Both the position numbers and the translations under genes were made by a program. Under the pieces are notes generated by a model. It searched no databases. It saw nothing but the letters and a program-made list of their open reading frames with translations, and was not told the DNA's origin. 64,000 bases of DNA from Rugalucina vietnamica. Taxonomy: Eukaryota; Mollusca; Bivalvia; Lucinida; Lucinidae. This document shows positions 1 through 14,200 of this stretch, one piece after another (position 1 is the stretch's first letter; each line of letters starts with the position of its first letter). The stretch covers positions 32,898,721-32,962,720 of the forward strand of contig OZ024874.1 of the NCBI GenBank assembly GCA_964017185.1, given 5' to 3'.

Positions 1-760
1 AGACCTACAATAGGAAAAACTAAAAAAATCTCCTTCTCTGAAACCACTAGGCCCACAGCTTTGATATTTGGTATGTAGCAATGGCTAATGGTCCTCTACA
101 TAAATTGTGCCATTCATGCCCCTGGTGTCAAATTTGGCCACGCCCCGGGGGTTGATAGTCTCCATAGACTTACTATGGGAAAAAAATTAAAAAATCTTCT
201 TCTCTGAAACCACTAGGCCCACAGCTTTGATATTTGGTATGTAGCAATGGCTAATGGTCCTCTACATAAATTGTGCCATTCATGCCCCTGGGGTCAAATT
301 TGGCCAGGCCCCGGAGGTTGATAGTCTCAATAGACTTGCTATAGGGAAAAAAATAAAAAATCTTCTTCTCTTAAACCACAGGGCACACAGCTTTGATATT
401 TTGTATGTGGCAATGGCTAATGGTCCTCTACATAAATTGTGCCAGCCATGCCCCTGGGGTCAAATTTGGCCACGCCCCGGGGGTAGATAGTCTCCATAGA
501 CTTACAATGGGAAAAACTAACAAAAATCTTCTTCTCTGAAACCAAAAGGCCCAGAGCTTCTGTATTTTGTATGTAGCAATGTTTGGTAGTCCCCATTATA
601 AATTGTGCCAGTCATGCCCCTGGGTCAAATTTGGCCATGCCCCGGGGGTCAATAGTGTCCATGCATAGACTTTCATTGGTCGATTCTCAATTAATTTAAA
701 TCTCATGAGCTTACAATGTGATAATCTCTCAGGTGAGCTACAGGACCAATGGTCCTCTAG
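1..760 (+). mobile_element. HINE-type element, AGCTCACC family, 3' part
   Basis: There are four to five tandem units of about 166 bp (unit starts near 154, 320, 486, 651). These are followed by the family's 3' terminus: CTCAGGTGAGC (728-738), the hairpin AGGACCAATGGTCCT (742-756), and CTAG at 757-760 abutting TTT. The 5' end lies outside the window. Confidence 0.8.
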
Positions 761-1290
761 TTTAAAAAACTGATTTGTATTAGAGAAATTCCTGAACTAT
801 ATATAGATAAACAGAAAGTCCTTAGTTACCGGATTCGTTTTCCTGCTTTAGGCATTTGAAGAGAGGTGAGTCGTTGCTAAATTCAGTACATTTTACGCGC
901 GACGTCGATTTTGCGCCAAAAATTCTGACACTGTCTAGTATTCAATATTGCTAACTGTCGCGGAAATGTTGTTTTCTTCGGGATAACATGTCCACAATCT
1001 ATATTTTGAGCAAAATTATAAATAATATCAAACTTTGTTACATTTCTGAAGTCATCTGCATAATTGTATGGATAAGGTTTCGTATTCTCAACGTAAACTG
1101 ACGCTAGAAATGACGTTTCGAGCGAAAACTGACGTTACGAATGCGGCGTAAAAATGACATTTCGACCCTTAGATACGCACGTTCCTTTGAGCGCCTTCAA
1201 TTACGTACATCTATCTTTAAGTTAAAAAAATATATAAATGTTTGTGTCTTCCTGTTTGAATATGCTGCTCACTTTGATTTTCCCTTTCAG
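761..1290. other. Intronic sequence, nothing recognised
   Basis: This is the rest of the intron before ACC exon a. I see no coding match and no clear repeat terminus. Short CGTCA/TTACG-rich motifs lie around 1090-1145. Confidence 0.5.
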
Positions 1291-1506
1291 GCCAAACCCT
1301 TTGAAGGTCAGTTACCCAGCTCTAAGAACCCACCAACCCACGGCCAGAAGTTAAACCAGGTTTTCCAGCGTGTTCTGGACGAGCTAGAGCACATCTTGGA
1401 GGGTTATATTCTACCAGAACCATACTTCAGTGTGAAGTTAAAGACTGCTGTAGACAGCCTTATGTTATGTCTGAAGGATCCTTCTCTCCCCATGTTGGAG
1501 CTCCAG
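1291..1506 (+). CDS. ACACA: ACC exon a (72 codons, phase 0-0)
   Basis: The acceptor is ccctttcag and the donor CAG|gtaaaa. It encodes [10 protein letters not shown] to [10 protein letters not shown]. The end matches the conserved DPSLPLLELQ of animal ACC just after the BCCP-domain linker. The preceding exon (biotin carrier part) is not in the window. Confidence 0.95.
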
Positions 1507-2169
1507 GTAAAATACACAATGTCATCATAATACATTTTGTGCTCCGATCACATTGTAAGCAAACCCATTCTGTAGTTAGGTACCATTGAGATGATTCTTC
1601 CTTGGTCAGCAAACAAAGACTGATCAACTCTGCAGGAGGTATTGAAATAAAACAGTTGCCATACAACTGCTTTGATTTACATCAGATTTACCATGTTGCT
1701 ATATACAGGTAGTTTTTGTGACTGTGCCACTCAAACTAAAAAAAGGGTGAAGTATTGCAGCTATTTTGGAAGATCATAAATTATTTTTTCAAGTTTTTGC
1801 TGTATTCAACTGAATAAGCACTGTTTACAGGAGCTGATAGCAGTAACATCTGGCCGAATACCAGCCAGGGTAGAGAAGGCCATCAGAAAACTACTGGCAT
1901 GTTATAGCAGTAATATCACCTCAGTTCTTAGTCAGTTCCCCAGCCAACAGGTGAGCATAGAAATAATTGTTTTCAAAAATCATCAATATTCGAAATGGTG
2001 TCATTTTCAGTGGAAGTTTCATAATTGAAGAAAGTATTGACTGTATTCTATAATGTATGCCTGTTACTGTGAATATTGTATATAATGTATATAGTTGTAT
2101 TATGTGTCAAATGAAGACCCCAGGGAAGATTGGACTTAAATCCAACTTGACCCCTCTGTAAATAATGCC

Positions 2170-2201
<32 letters not shown>

Positions 2202-5200
2202 TTATTATAATAACTTATCAAGAAGTTTTTTTTTCCAACATCAGAGATAAGATTTCACCAAAGTTTGTAGAAGTTTGTTCTAAAAATGTACACACTCAAT
2301 GTTTGTCATGCAATTAAGATAAATTCAGATGAACTTATTATAGCCCTGCTTTGAAAAAGTGGGGCTATACTGGATTCACCCTGTCCTTCCGTAGTTCTGT
2401 TATTCCGTTATTCTGTCCTGCTGTCCTTCCGACATTCCATTACCACTCATAACTTGAGAACCTGTTGTTAGACTTAAACCAAATTTGGCATATGCATCAA
2501 TATTGACAATATCTACTTATGTGTCAATGCATGTCATTTCCCAAATTTGCAGAAGAGTTATTGCCCTGGGATGGCCCTTCATTAATGCCAGAATTTCGTT
2601 TCCACTCAATATTTTGAGAACGAATTGACAGAATGTGACCAAATTTTGTATGCACATCAACATTGACAAGATATAGCTTGTGATTGTTGCCCGTCATTTT
2701 TAGCCAAACTTTGACGGAGTTACGGCCCTTGATTGACGTCAGAATTTCGTTTCCGCTCAATATTTTGAGAACAAATTGACAGAATCTGAGTAAAGTTTGT
2801 ATGCACATCAACATTGACAAGATCTAGCTTGGGATTGTTGCCCATTATTTTTTGCAAAATTTTGAAGGAGTTACGGCCCTTGATTGACATCAGAATTTTG
2901 TTTCCGCTCATTATCTTGAGAACGAATTGACAGAATCTGACCAAATTTTGTATGCACATCAACGTCTGGGATTGTTGCCTGTCACTTTTTTTGCAAAATT
3001 TTGACAGAGTTACGGCCCTTGATTGATGTCAGAATTTTGTTTCCGCTCAATATTTTGAGTATGAATTGACAGAATCTAACCAAATTTTGTTTGCACACCA
3101 ACATTGAAAAGATCTAGCTTTGGATTGTTACCTGTCATTTTTCGCAAAATTTTGACGGAGTTACGGCCCTTGATTGGCGTCAGAATTTTGTTTCCGCTCA
3201 GTATCTTGAGAACGAATTAACAGAATCTGTCTAAATTTAGTATGCTCATAAGCATTGCCAAAATCAAGCTTGGTATTGTTGCCAATCATTTTTCGCAAAA
3301 TTTTGACAGAGTTATGGCCCTTGATTGACATCAGAATTTTGTTTCCTCTCAATAATATCTTGAGAACAAATTGACAGAATTTAATCAAAATTTGTATGCA
3401 CATCAACACTGACAAGATCTAGCTTGGGATTGTTGCCCTTAATTTTTGCAAAATTTTGACTGAGTTATGGCCCTTGATTGACATCAGAATTTCATTTTCA
3501 CTCAATGTCTTGAGAATGAATTGGCAGAGTCTTACCAATCTTTTTACATGCATCAACATTAACAAGGTCTAGCTTGGGATTGTTGCCCGGCACCCTGGAA
3601 GAAAGCTCAGAAGCGGGGCTATAGTCAGATCCTCTGACAATTCTAGTTAATTTTCTGGTACTGTATATTGTGTATCGGTATGGAAATGTTATTGTGTGTA
3701 TTGGTCCATATTATACAGATTGCCAATGTGATAGATGGACATGCTGCCACACTGACCCGTCGCACAGAGAGAGACGTCTTCTTCATGAATACACAGGGTA
3801 TTGTTGAACTAGTCCAAAGGTTTGTGTGACTAGAACTGGTCTAATCTTGTTCACAGTTACAAAGTATTTGTTTAACAATGGTATATACTCGTATCTTGTT
3901 TCCAAGGCACAACTTTCAACTCATCTCAGTACATTCTCTCATGTTTTTTTAAAATTTATTTTTCACTTTTCTAACATACATACATGAAGACATAACATGG
4001 CATACATACATCAAGACATAGCATGACATTCTGACAAAAAGAGCTTAATATTGTAATCTGAATAGCAAATAGCTGTAAAGGTTTTTTTATTTCAGTTGTT
4101 TATAAATTATGTAAACACATGTAGACTGACAGGACAAGTCTCATAACATTTCTGTTTTAAAACTTGACATGTCAGTCCCATCTAGTCAGTCCATCCAACT
4201 TTGTAATATGTTTTTGATATTTCTAGTATAAACTACAAAGACTTAGCTTCATCGTACAGAAGTTGATACACGCTGGAAAAATTGGGTTCCGCATCAAACT
4301 TTTAAATATTGATCCTTGGGCCCATATCTAATAACTCAAATTTTCGTTTATACAGCGAATTTTCAAATCTTTAAGGATACAAAGCTTACTAAATAATAGC
4401 CTAAATAATTAAGATAAAAATTTTCAAAAGTTCGAGATCACTTAAAACTTCCAGAATAAAGGTTTGAAACCCGACCCCCTTTGTTCAGCATGTATGTACT
4501 AAGCAAAGTACAGATTTAAGGAAATAATTTTCAACTTTATGTATCCAAATTTTGTAATACCAGTGCCATATTGAGAAATCTGACCAGAGAAGTCAGAGGG
4601 TCATCAGGGAAAACATGTCCGTGCAATGTATATCCACTCCAACCCCACTTTTATATAGCAAAACTGGGGCGTGCAGGGGCATACCTATTAGTATGCAGGG
4701 GCATACCTATTCTTCTTATTTCCGCCCCAAAACACAGACCGTGGGTACCCGTTAGAACCGCCTCGACGAGGCGGCTCCAACGAGCACCCACAATCCATGT
4801 TTCGAGTAAAAAAAGGAAAAAAAATAGCAAAAAATTGTTGATTTATTTGTTTCAAGGATTAACATCCCAGTCAACAGTTTTTCAGTAATATTGGGATGGT
4901 AATATGACTTCCTTTGTATTTACCAGTACTATGGGGATTTGCTGCAACTTGCTCCAGGACTATACCCTTGGCCAGTGTGAGTGGAACCTCTGACCTCTGT
5001 ATCTGAAATTTGATATACTAACCACTTGACCACCATGCTTACACATTCTCTAATGTTTGGCATGATAATACAGCTTATTAGCTCACCTGAGCCGTCAGGC
5101 TCACAAGGTGAGCTTATAGTATACCCATGCTCCGTCGTCCGTCCGTCCGTCGTCCGTCCGTCGTCCGTCCGTCGTCCACCATTTTCAAAGATCTTCTCCT

Positions 5201-8200
5201 CTGAAACCGCTTGGCCAATCAAAGCCAAATTTTACATGAAGCATCTATGGGAAGGGGGAACCAATGTGTATATAAATAATCCAGGTCACATGACCAAGAT
5301 GGCCGCCATGCCCATATATGGTAAAAACCCTTCAAAAATCTTCTTCTCCGGAACCACTGGACCGATTTCAACCAAACTTGGCATGAAGCATTAATGGCTC
5401 AAGCCCTACAATGTATATATAAATCATGACCCTATGATGACCTTGACCTATTTTACGGCAAGGTCAACATAGGCTGCCAATGCATTTGAATGGGAAAAAT
5501 TGTTAAATTGTCATTTAAAGGAAAAATCTTGCAGGAAATGAGAAGTAGGACTGAATATTAATGATTCTGAAAAAAATTGGGCACCAGGGGCTCATCCGCC
5601 CCCACCCCGGGGCAATATACATGTATATCTCCATAATATTCAAACATCTTCTCCTCTGAAACCGCTTGGCCAATCAAAGCGAAATTTTATGTGAAGCATC
5701 AATAGGAAGGGGTAACAAATATGTATATAAAAAATCCAGGTCACATGACCAAGATGGCCGCCATGCCCATATATGGTAAAAACCGTTCAAAAATCTTCTT
5801 CTCCAGAACCGGTTGACCGATTTTAACGAAACTTGGCACGAAGCATCGATGGCTCAAGCACTACAATGTATATATAAATCATGACCCTGTGATGACCTTG
5901 ACCTATTTTACGGGAAGGTCAACATAGGTCACCAATGCATTTGAATGGGGAAAACTTTTAAAATGTCATTTAAAGTGAAAGTCTTGCAGGAAATGGGCAG
6001 TAGGACTGGATATTAATGATTCTGAAAAAAATTGGACCCCAGGGGCTCATGTGTCCCCACCCCTGGGCAATATACATGTATATTTCCATAATATTCAAAC
6101 GTCTTCTCCTCTGAAACCGCTTGGCCAAACAAAGCCAAATTTTAAGTGAAGCATCTATAGAATGGGGGAATCAATGTGTGTATAAATAATCTAGGTCACA
6201 TGACCAAGATGGCCGCCATGCCCATATATGGTAAAAACCCATCAAAAATCATCTTCTCTGAAACCAATAGACTGATTTCAAGGAAACTTGGCGTGAGGCA
6301 TCGATGGCTAAAGTACTCCAATGTATATATAAATCATGACCGTGTGATGACCTTGACCAAGTTTATGGCAAGGTCAACATGGGTTGCCTGTGCATCTGAA
6401 TTGGGAAAACTGTTAAAATGTCATTTGAAGGAAAAAGCCAACAGGAAATTGGCAAATGGACAGAATATTGAAGATTCTGAAAAAAGAAAATGGCCCAAGG
6501 GCTTATCTGCCCCTGCACTGGAGTTAAATACCATAATATTCAAACATGTTTATTGTTATATGCAGCTGATCTCAGGTGAGCGTTTACAGGACCATTGGTC
6601 CTCTGGTTCTTTCTTTTGTTTCAGATATAGGAATGGTGTTCGTGGTCATATGAAGTCTGTGATACAGGACCTGCTACGACAATATCTCAGGGTAGAGACA
6701 CAATTCCAGCACGGTCAGTTTTACCAGTTTAACAAATTTGTGGCTGAGTGAGCATTGCTTATTCAAAGTAGAGCAACATTACTACAAATGTTGTGAGACA
6801 CTCTCATGAATGTCTCATGACTTTTGTGAGTGCATCAATATCTCAAGACAGTTGTGAGAAATATAAGGAAACCCAAACTGAATTTAGCAAATTAGTTGTG
6901 TAAGTGTCCATCAAAAGAGACCACATTGCAAAAAATTGCTGCAAAGAAGCAAATCTTTATTGCCAACTAGTGAGATATATCCTATTTTCAGGTCATTATG
7001 ACAAGTGTATTCATCAGTTGATAGAGAGAAATAAGGACGACATGGCCATTGTAACAGGGAACATCTTCTCTAACCTTGCTGTACACAAGAAAAATGCTCT
7101 AGTCATCATGCTCATTGTAAGTTCATTGAAATTCTTCTGTCAAAATTGTTGGAATACTTTTTATTGTTTCATGCCAACTTAAAGATTGGTATCTTAAGTG
7201 GGAAACCGTGGCCACTTTGTACTATGAATGCTGCATAGAGTGTTAGCTATGACCAGTTTGATGTCTCTAATCTTCCTGTGGTCATATGAAATGATCATTG
7301 TGTGTAAGAAGCTGATCAGCGTCTTTGTTTTCGATACACGAATAGTACACTTCCTCTTCTTCTTAAATCCGAAATTTCAAGCTTCTAGCCTGCTTCTGTG
7401 ACTGTACAGCCTGATTTGTGTCGAACCTGTTCGGACACCACATTGTTGGTTTTCTCACGAGACGGCTCATATGCTTACCAGAACTGTTTAAATTTTTTCA
7501 AAAAAAGCCATTATAGTATTTTAAACATCCTTGCTGTAATTTGGACAACTTGGCTTTACACAACTGATATTGGGTATTCATTGTTCTCACCCATCAGACA
7601 AGCATATCCCTATGTGTGCATGTCAGAGATTTTTCTATGTCGGTCCTAGTACATTCTGGTTGTCTTAAAATGCCAATCATTTCTGTATTTAGCTAATAGA
7701 AATGTATTCCTAATGTTTACTTCCATATAAGGAAGTGACAAACTGGTTGTCAACTGTCAGAACAAAAATATCCTAGCAGGAGTAATTGTAGTCTGCTGCT
7801 GTGATAAAAATCTAAAAAAAATAATTTTCCCGGGAATCAAAATGCTGATCTGATATATGTATTTTTGTAAGGTGAGTGCAAATACAAAATTATTTTGATT
7901 TTTTCAGTGCTTGCACTAACTTTTTTGAATCAGGAAGTCATGACTTCCACCTTTTAAGATTTGGAAGTCACAGGCCCAAAATCTGGAAGTCAGAGATTAC
8001 TTCCGGTGCCGCATGACAAGTGTACATGCACACATTTAATTATTTTGTCACTGCATCTACTTCCAAGGTGTATATTCTGTTGTGGTTCTATTTGTTTTAT
8101 GTTTTAATGTCATTTTTGTACCATTTGCACCTTTGATGCATGTATTCGTATGTTTAATTAAGTCTATGTAAGATTGTAATGAGTGGCCACCTTAAGGGAA

Positions 8201-11200
8201 ATAGTCTCTTACTGTGCTCGGGGTATGCATTCTTTGTACCAGTATAGTTACAGCTAATGTCTTGATGCAGACGTTTAATAAAGTTGATGATATGTGAAAA
8301 TTATTATTATTATTATTATCATTATTATTTCTTTATTATTACAGGACAGACCCGCTATACCGCGCCTTGAATTAACGCGGTGTTGGATATAACGCGAGGG
8401 TACCTTGGATCCCAAAATTTCGCCCACCCACTTTTGAAAAAAAAAAAAAAAAAAAAAAAAAAAATCGTGGCGACGCGAAGGCGCCGTTTTACCCTTATAT
8501 ATTACAGTTTAAGGCGTTTATGTGCGGATGAATTCACTGTTAAAAAGATCGTTTGCAGGGAATTCAACAAGGTTCAGTTTTCTTACAGTTTCTCTTTATG
8601 ATACTCGAGAGAAAAAAAATAAAAGCAGTTGTCAGGCGTTTGCCAAGGTGCTATTTTCTAACAGTTTCTCAATATTATACATTGAGAACAATTAATGTTA
8701 ATTATCTTTTGCATATTTAAAACTGAAAGAACAGGTTTTCTTATAGAAAGCATAATGTGTTTACGAACCGTGTGACGGTGTCGGCTGCGTGTATATTCAA
8801 GAGTGATAATTGCCATGTCAGTAATTTTTAGACTTACACAATCCACCGTTCGCGAAGCGTGGATGACACATTGTTTTCTTAAGATAAGCCATAAAAGTTG
8901 TGAAAATAAGCCCAATGAGCTAGGGGATTATCGATAGACCGTAACGTGACCGTAAACACAGGTTGCTGTAGGCTATTGATGACACCTGTTACGCAACGTT
9001 GCTCATTTTCGACGTCGACACAAACCAAAGATTGTCTAAGCATTGGGACACCTATATCTTGTATAATTCTATCCGATCAGAAAATTCAATTAAGAAAGGC
9101 GAATTAAAATAACTGTAAATACGGTATCGGCAAAAGACTCTTGTCCGCGTTAAATATCCGGGTGCGCCAATAAGTCAAAGGCGGAACTCTAAAATACAAC
9201 AGCAGCATAAGCCCGGTGTCATGGACGCTCTTTTCACATAAAATCGTACGTTGTAAATAAACAAATGAGCCGCATCGTGAGAAAACCGGATTTTTGCCTA
9301 GGCGAAAACAAAGGCACAGATCAGCTTCGCGGTAACCGCGAAGCTGATCAGCGCCTTTGTTCTCGCTACATGTATAGTACAATTCCTCTTCTACTTAAAT
9401 CCGAAATTTCAAGCTTCTAGCTCTTTTCTGAGTTTGTACAGGCCGGTTTGTGTCGGACCTGGTCGGAAACCCCGAAGACCGGTTTTCTCGCGTCGCGGCT
9501 CATATTTTATCATTGTAGATCGTTTTTAACTGATAAAACTGTGGAACATGCAATACTTCACTTTTGTTTATTCCATTTTACAAGGACTCTGCGATAAACC
9601 GCCAAGCTCAGTTAAGCCAATACACACGTCGTATAGGTTCCCCACCCACCAATACACTACAGAAACTGCAATCAGCCTGGTCCGACTCAGTAGATTTGCA
9701 TTACGCGCCTCACCTATAACGCGCATGCGACTTGTGGACCCCGACCAGCGCGTTATAACGGGTCTGAAGTGTATATCTATTTTATTTTTACTATTATTAT
9801 ATCTATATTATTTTTTATCTTAATTATTATATGGAAATTTAGGTTGTAAATTTGAGTTTATGATGGGAATTTAGTTCATTCATAAAACAGTACCTGTGTG
9901 TATATATTGTTTATTTAAGAGTTTCCAATATCTGTTGCACTAATACCTTAAGCATATTTATTTGTAAGTGCTACTTGATGTGCCACTAAGTGCATGATAT
10001 TATCAAACAAAATATGCCAAGACAAGCTTTTATCCTTTATACTATCAAGTTATGATAATGCTCTTATTGCTGTTTCTGTGCTTGTGCAGGCAACATCTTG
10101 GTGTTTTATAATCAAGCTATTATTACAATATTAAAATATTCAAACATGAAGATGTGCTGTTTATCATTAAACATTATAGTTAATTTTAATACTATTTCTT
10201 CTACCACCTGAATATGGAATTCTTATAAACCCAATAATGTCATGTGTACAACGCCAGGATAAAAGGAATATTCAACATAATTTCCATGATTTGAAGAGAA
10301 GGACTTGTGATTTTCCTATGATACTTGATAGCTACAATTTAGTGTATTTAGAACTAAGCTGATTGGAAAGCAGTCCCTGATAGGAAGGAGATTTTAAGAA
10401 TTAAAGCCATTAAAGAACTTCTTATACCAAGGATAACAGTGAAACTATCGATTATATACTTGTCTTGTGGCCAGCATGGAAACAGTAATGTGAACAACCT
10501 GGATGGATATAGTATTATTCTTTTAAAAGATAAGTACATATACATGTATCTCTTCCTATCTATCTATTCCTTGCATCATTGACATCTTATGATCTTTTTA
10601 TGCAGTGCAAGAACTTCTGCAGAGGACAACCTAAATTGGGCTATCCATCATATCAGTGCACACATATAAACACTTCTAATGCTTTATTTAGATAACCTAA
10701 TATTCAAGCTACATGTATTATAAGCAAATTGCTAGTATAAATCAATACAAAAATATGAGACTGGTTTCAAACATTTATAAAACTAGGTTTAAGTTCCTAG
10801 AGTAGGCCACATGTCCAAAAGTCTCAGAATTTACAGATTTAGTACATCCTTGTTTTAAGAATAGCTGTTCCATATATGTCAGAACCCATGGCAAGATGAA
10901 CTACATCGGGAGATACTGTCCGGGCAGGAACATTTAATGGAAGATTTGACCATATAAGGAACACAAAGTGGTTAATGGATGCTATATTCTATCAAGGAAC
11001 GAACAGTTTAAAGAGACATACCATGGACACAGAAAGCTGTTTACCCTGTGACTGTTTTCCTGAATTCTTGATTTCATTAATTTTGTATTGAAATAACATC
11101 AACAGCCAATATAGCAGAGCTGTTTATTTCCAAACTAGCTGCTTACAGGCAAGACACATCTTACGTTTAGGGTATCACGCCGCCAAAACCACATCCGTTT

Positions 11201-14200
11201 GCTGCCATTCGCGCGAGCAGTGGGACTAAATCACAGGTTCATTGCCTGGAACAACTGGGCATTGTCCCTTGCTGATCACAACACTTCAACATACAGTGCC
11301 AGGCATTGTCACAATCTGTAACCTTGCCGGCACCTTACAATATGCACCAATACCTTATCATTGGTGTGAGGCACATATACGAGTCAAACGTGGGAGGTAA
11401 TTCAGAATGGAAATTGTACTGACATAGCCAACAGCCTTAGCACAGGACAATTTCCATGAATACGCACTGAAATGAGATGCACAGGTAGTTTGGAAGGAAG
11501 ATCAACAGCCATGTTAGTGTATGCAGTATTTAACATGTGCCACATATTCAGCTACACCTGAAATCGTCAACAAACACCAATTCAAACACAGAATTTTCAT
11601 TTGATTTGTAAATACAAAATCGAATAAGTGGTTTTTCAGGCATAAATGGAATATCTATAGACACATGGCAATTTTCTTTATAATTCACATAACGGCTCCA
11701 TTTGACAGAACTGAAGCTACAAAATGCTAATTCTCAAAAAGGACATGCCAAATATTTTCTTGCTTGCTCAAAGGTGTACGAGTATAGGTTCTTATCAACA
11801 TACAGTACAGCTGTTATGAATTGAACAATGTGTGATTTCAACATTGGGCCAGAATATACATTCAAAGTTATAAAGCAAGTTATAAAGTACCTCAAAATGC
11901 GACAGAACTGCCATGAGACTTGGACAGTTGTTTTCAATTATTGTTTTTTTATCCGGTTTAGTACTTTATATTTTATACCACATGTTTTAACCATATATGT
12001 ACACTTCGAAAACAGACCCAATCAAGCAAGGAGTTATCATTCCATTATTCAAGCAGTCTCAAATAAGCAGATGTGGCCCTGAAAATGCAATGCAACAACA
12101 AATTCCTAACAAATTTGCAGATACTTCCCCTTTTTCTGATAGAAAAAGGAGAAGACATATGCAGATCATACTTTTGGACCACATCAAACATGCTCTTGCT
12201 TTTTTTTGGGAACTTTTATACATAATTATGTTTTTGACTCAGCTTAAGATTTTGTATACCGATTTCCAGAGCATTTCCTCATCTCAAAGAACAATGTAAT
12301 TCCAAGTTGGAAAGGTGGTCATCCATCTATTACGAAACAAATATTCAAACTCTAAAATTAAGAAATAGATCAGCTCTAGCAGTGAATTGTTGAGTAATAA
12401 TTCACTGTTTGGAGGTCAGTTGTTAAGAAGATCAAATCACGAGCGCGTAGCGCGAGTGATTTATCTTCTGACAACTGACCGACAAACAGTGAATTATTAC
12501 TCAACAATTCACGCACTTGAGCTGATCTATTTCGATTCTAACACACAATAAACGGAATAAATGTTGCTGAAACCGTCGATATCGTTCAGCTTTCCGCCAT
12601 TGCATTGCAGATATCCCGCCAAATATTTGACTGTAATGCTGGTATTTACACACACTTATTACGTTAGTTGTGCGCTAAAACGACGTTTCACCGTCTAACG
12701 CTGCTTTGTGGGATAGCTGACGTCACAAATGCCGCAAAGTAACGTCACGCTTATTCGCCCAGTGAAATTGTTGCACAATATAACACGTTTTTTACCATTG
12801 GCTATATAGGCGAGGTGTGTTAGAATAAGTTATCAAAATATCAAAATACATGTATTCTCTGTAGTTCTACTGTTTCTTCTAAGAAAGAGCAACGTACATG
12901 TAGTCTTATTTGAAATATGACATGACATTGTATTCATTTTAAGAAATAGAACAGTCATGAAACTATGTAGGACCAACATAATATTATGCAAAACTATATT
13001 TCTATGTTGTAAACGTATGTCGTTTTATATTTGCATGTAACTTTTTTACCAACCTTAACAGTATTAGAAGTACCGGTATTGCATTATGTATTAGTGTCAG
13101 TCCTAAATCTGAACATGTAGCATTATGTTGTCTGTTGTTGTATCAGAACTATGTCATAGTTGCCAACAAATTAATCTATCTCTCCAGGCATTTGACTAAG
13201 GTTGTGTGCTTAAATAATCACCCCTTAATCCCTCCTTTACTTGGGGACCATTCAGTCATATCATTATCATTCTACTCCTTCAATCTTTGGGCATTTAAAT
13301 AATGATTTTGCAACAAAATCATTAAATTTTCCCCACGTAAATATAGCATTAGTGTGATCTTATCACAATTTCCAGACTAGCTTCTATAACACATCTTACG
13401 TTTAAAGTCTCATGCCACCCAAACCACATCTGTTCGCTGCCATTGGCCCGATCAGGGCTGTTTGCTGCCATTCGCGCAAACAGGGGTATGCCCAAACCAC
13501 ATCTGTTCGCTGCCATTCGCGCGAGCAGGGCTGTTTGCTGCCATTCGCGCAAACAGGGGTACGCCCATACCACATCTGTTCGATGCCATCCGTGCAAGCA
13601 GGGCTGTTTGCTGCCATTCGCGCAAACGGGTGCTATGTCACTGGTACATTGTCCAAGCCACTGAACTTTGTACCATTTAACCAGATCAGCACGGGGTAGG
13701 ACAACATGCATGCCCACAGCTACTGGGTATGTCCCCTGTCTACAACTCGCGCGAGCAGGGACTGTTCGCTGCCATTCGCGCGAGCATTGGGACTACGTCA
13801 CAGGTACATTGCCTACATCAATTGGGCTTTGTCCCTTGCTGATCACAACACTTCGACATATAGTGCCAGGCATTGTCACAATCTGTGACCTTGCTACCTA
13901 ATCATTGGTATCAGGCACATATATATGAGTCGTTATACGTAATAGGTATTTCATCATGGAAATTGCACTGACAAAGCCACCAGCCATAGCGCAGAACAGT
14001 TTCCATGCATGAACACAAATTGAAATGCGCAGGTAGTTTGGAAAGACATATCCAATGACTGAACTGGTTCCTTTAGCCAAATTGTAAATATAGGGGATTA
14101 AGGGTAGATGTTACATTAAAAGTATATTTAATCAACAAATCAGCATTGCTTTTTATTTCATCCTTCATAGTAATGCAGACATTAAGCATTGACTTGAAGG

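Noticed and set aside
852..865. A 14-nt micro-exon candidate (ctttag|GCATTTGAAGAGAG|gtgagt) upstream of exon a.
   Set aside because: Its length is not a multiple of three, it matches no ACC residues, and exon a already begins in phase 0. Chance splice-like flanks are likely.
13349..13901. Overlapping ORFs on both strands (CCATTCGCGC region).
   Set aside because: Open frames result from ~73-bp periodic CG-rich repeats, not coding constraint.
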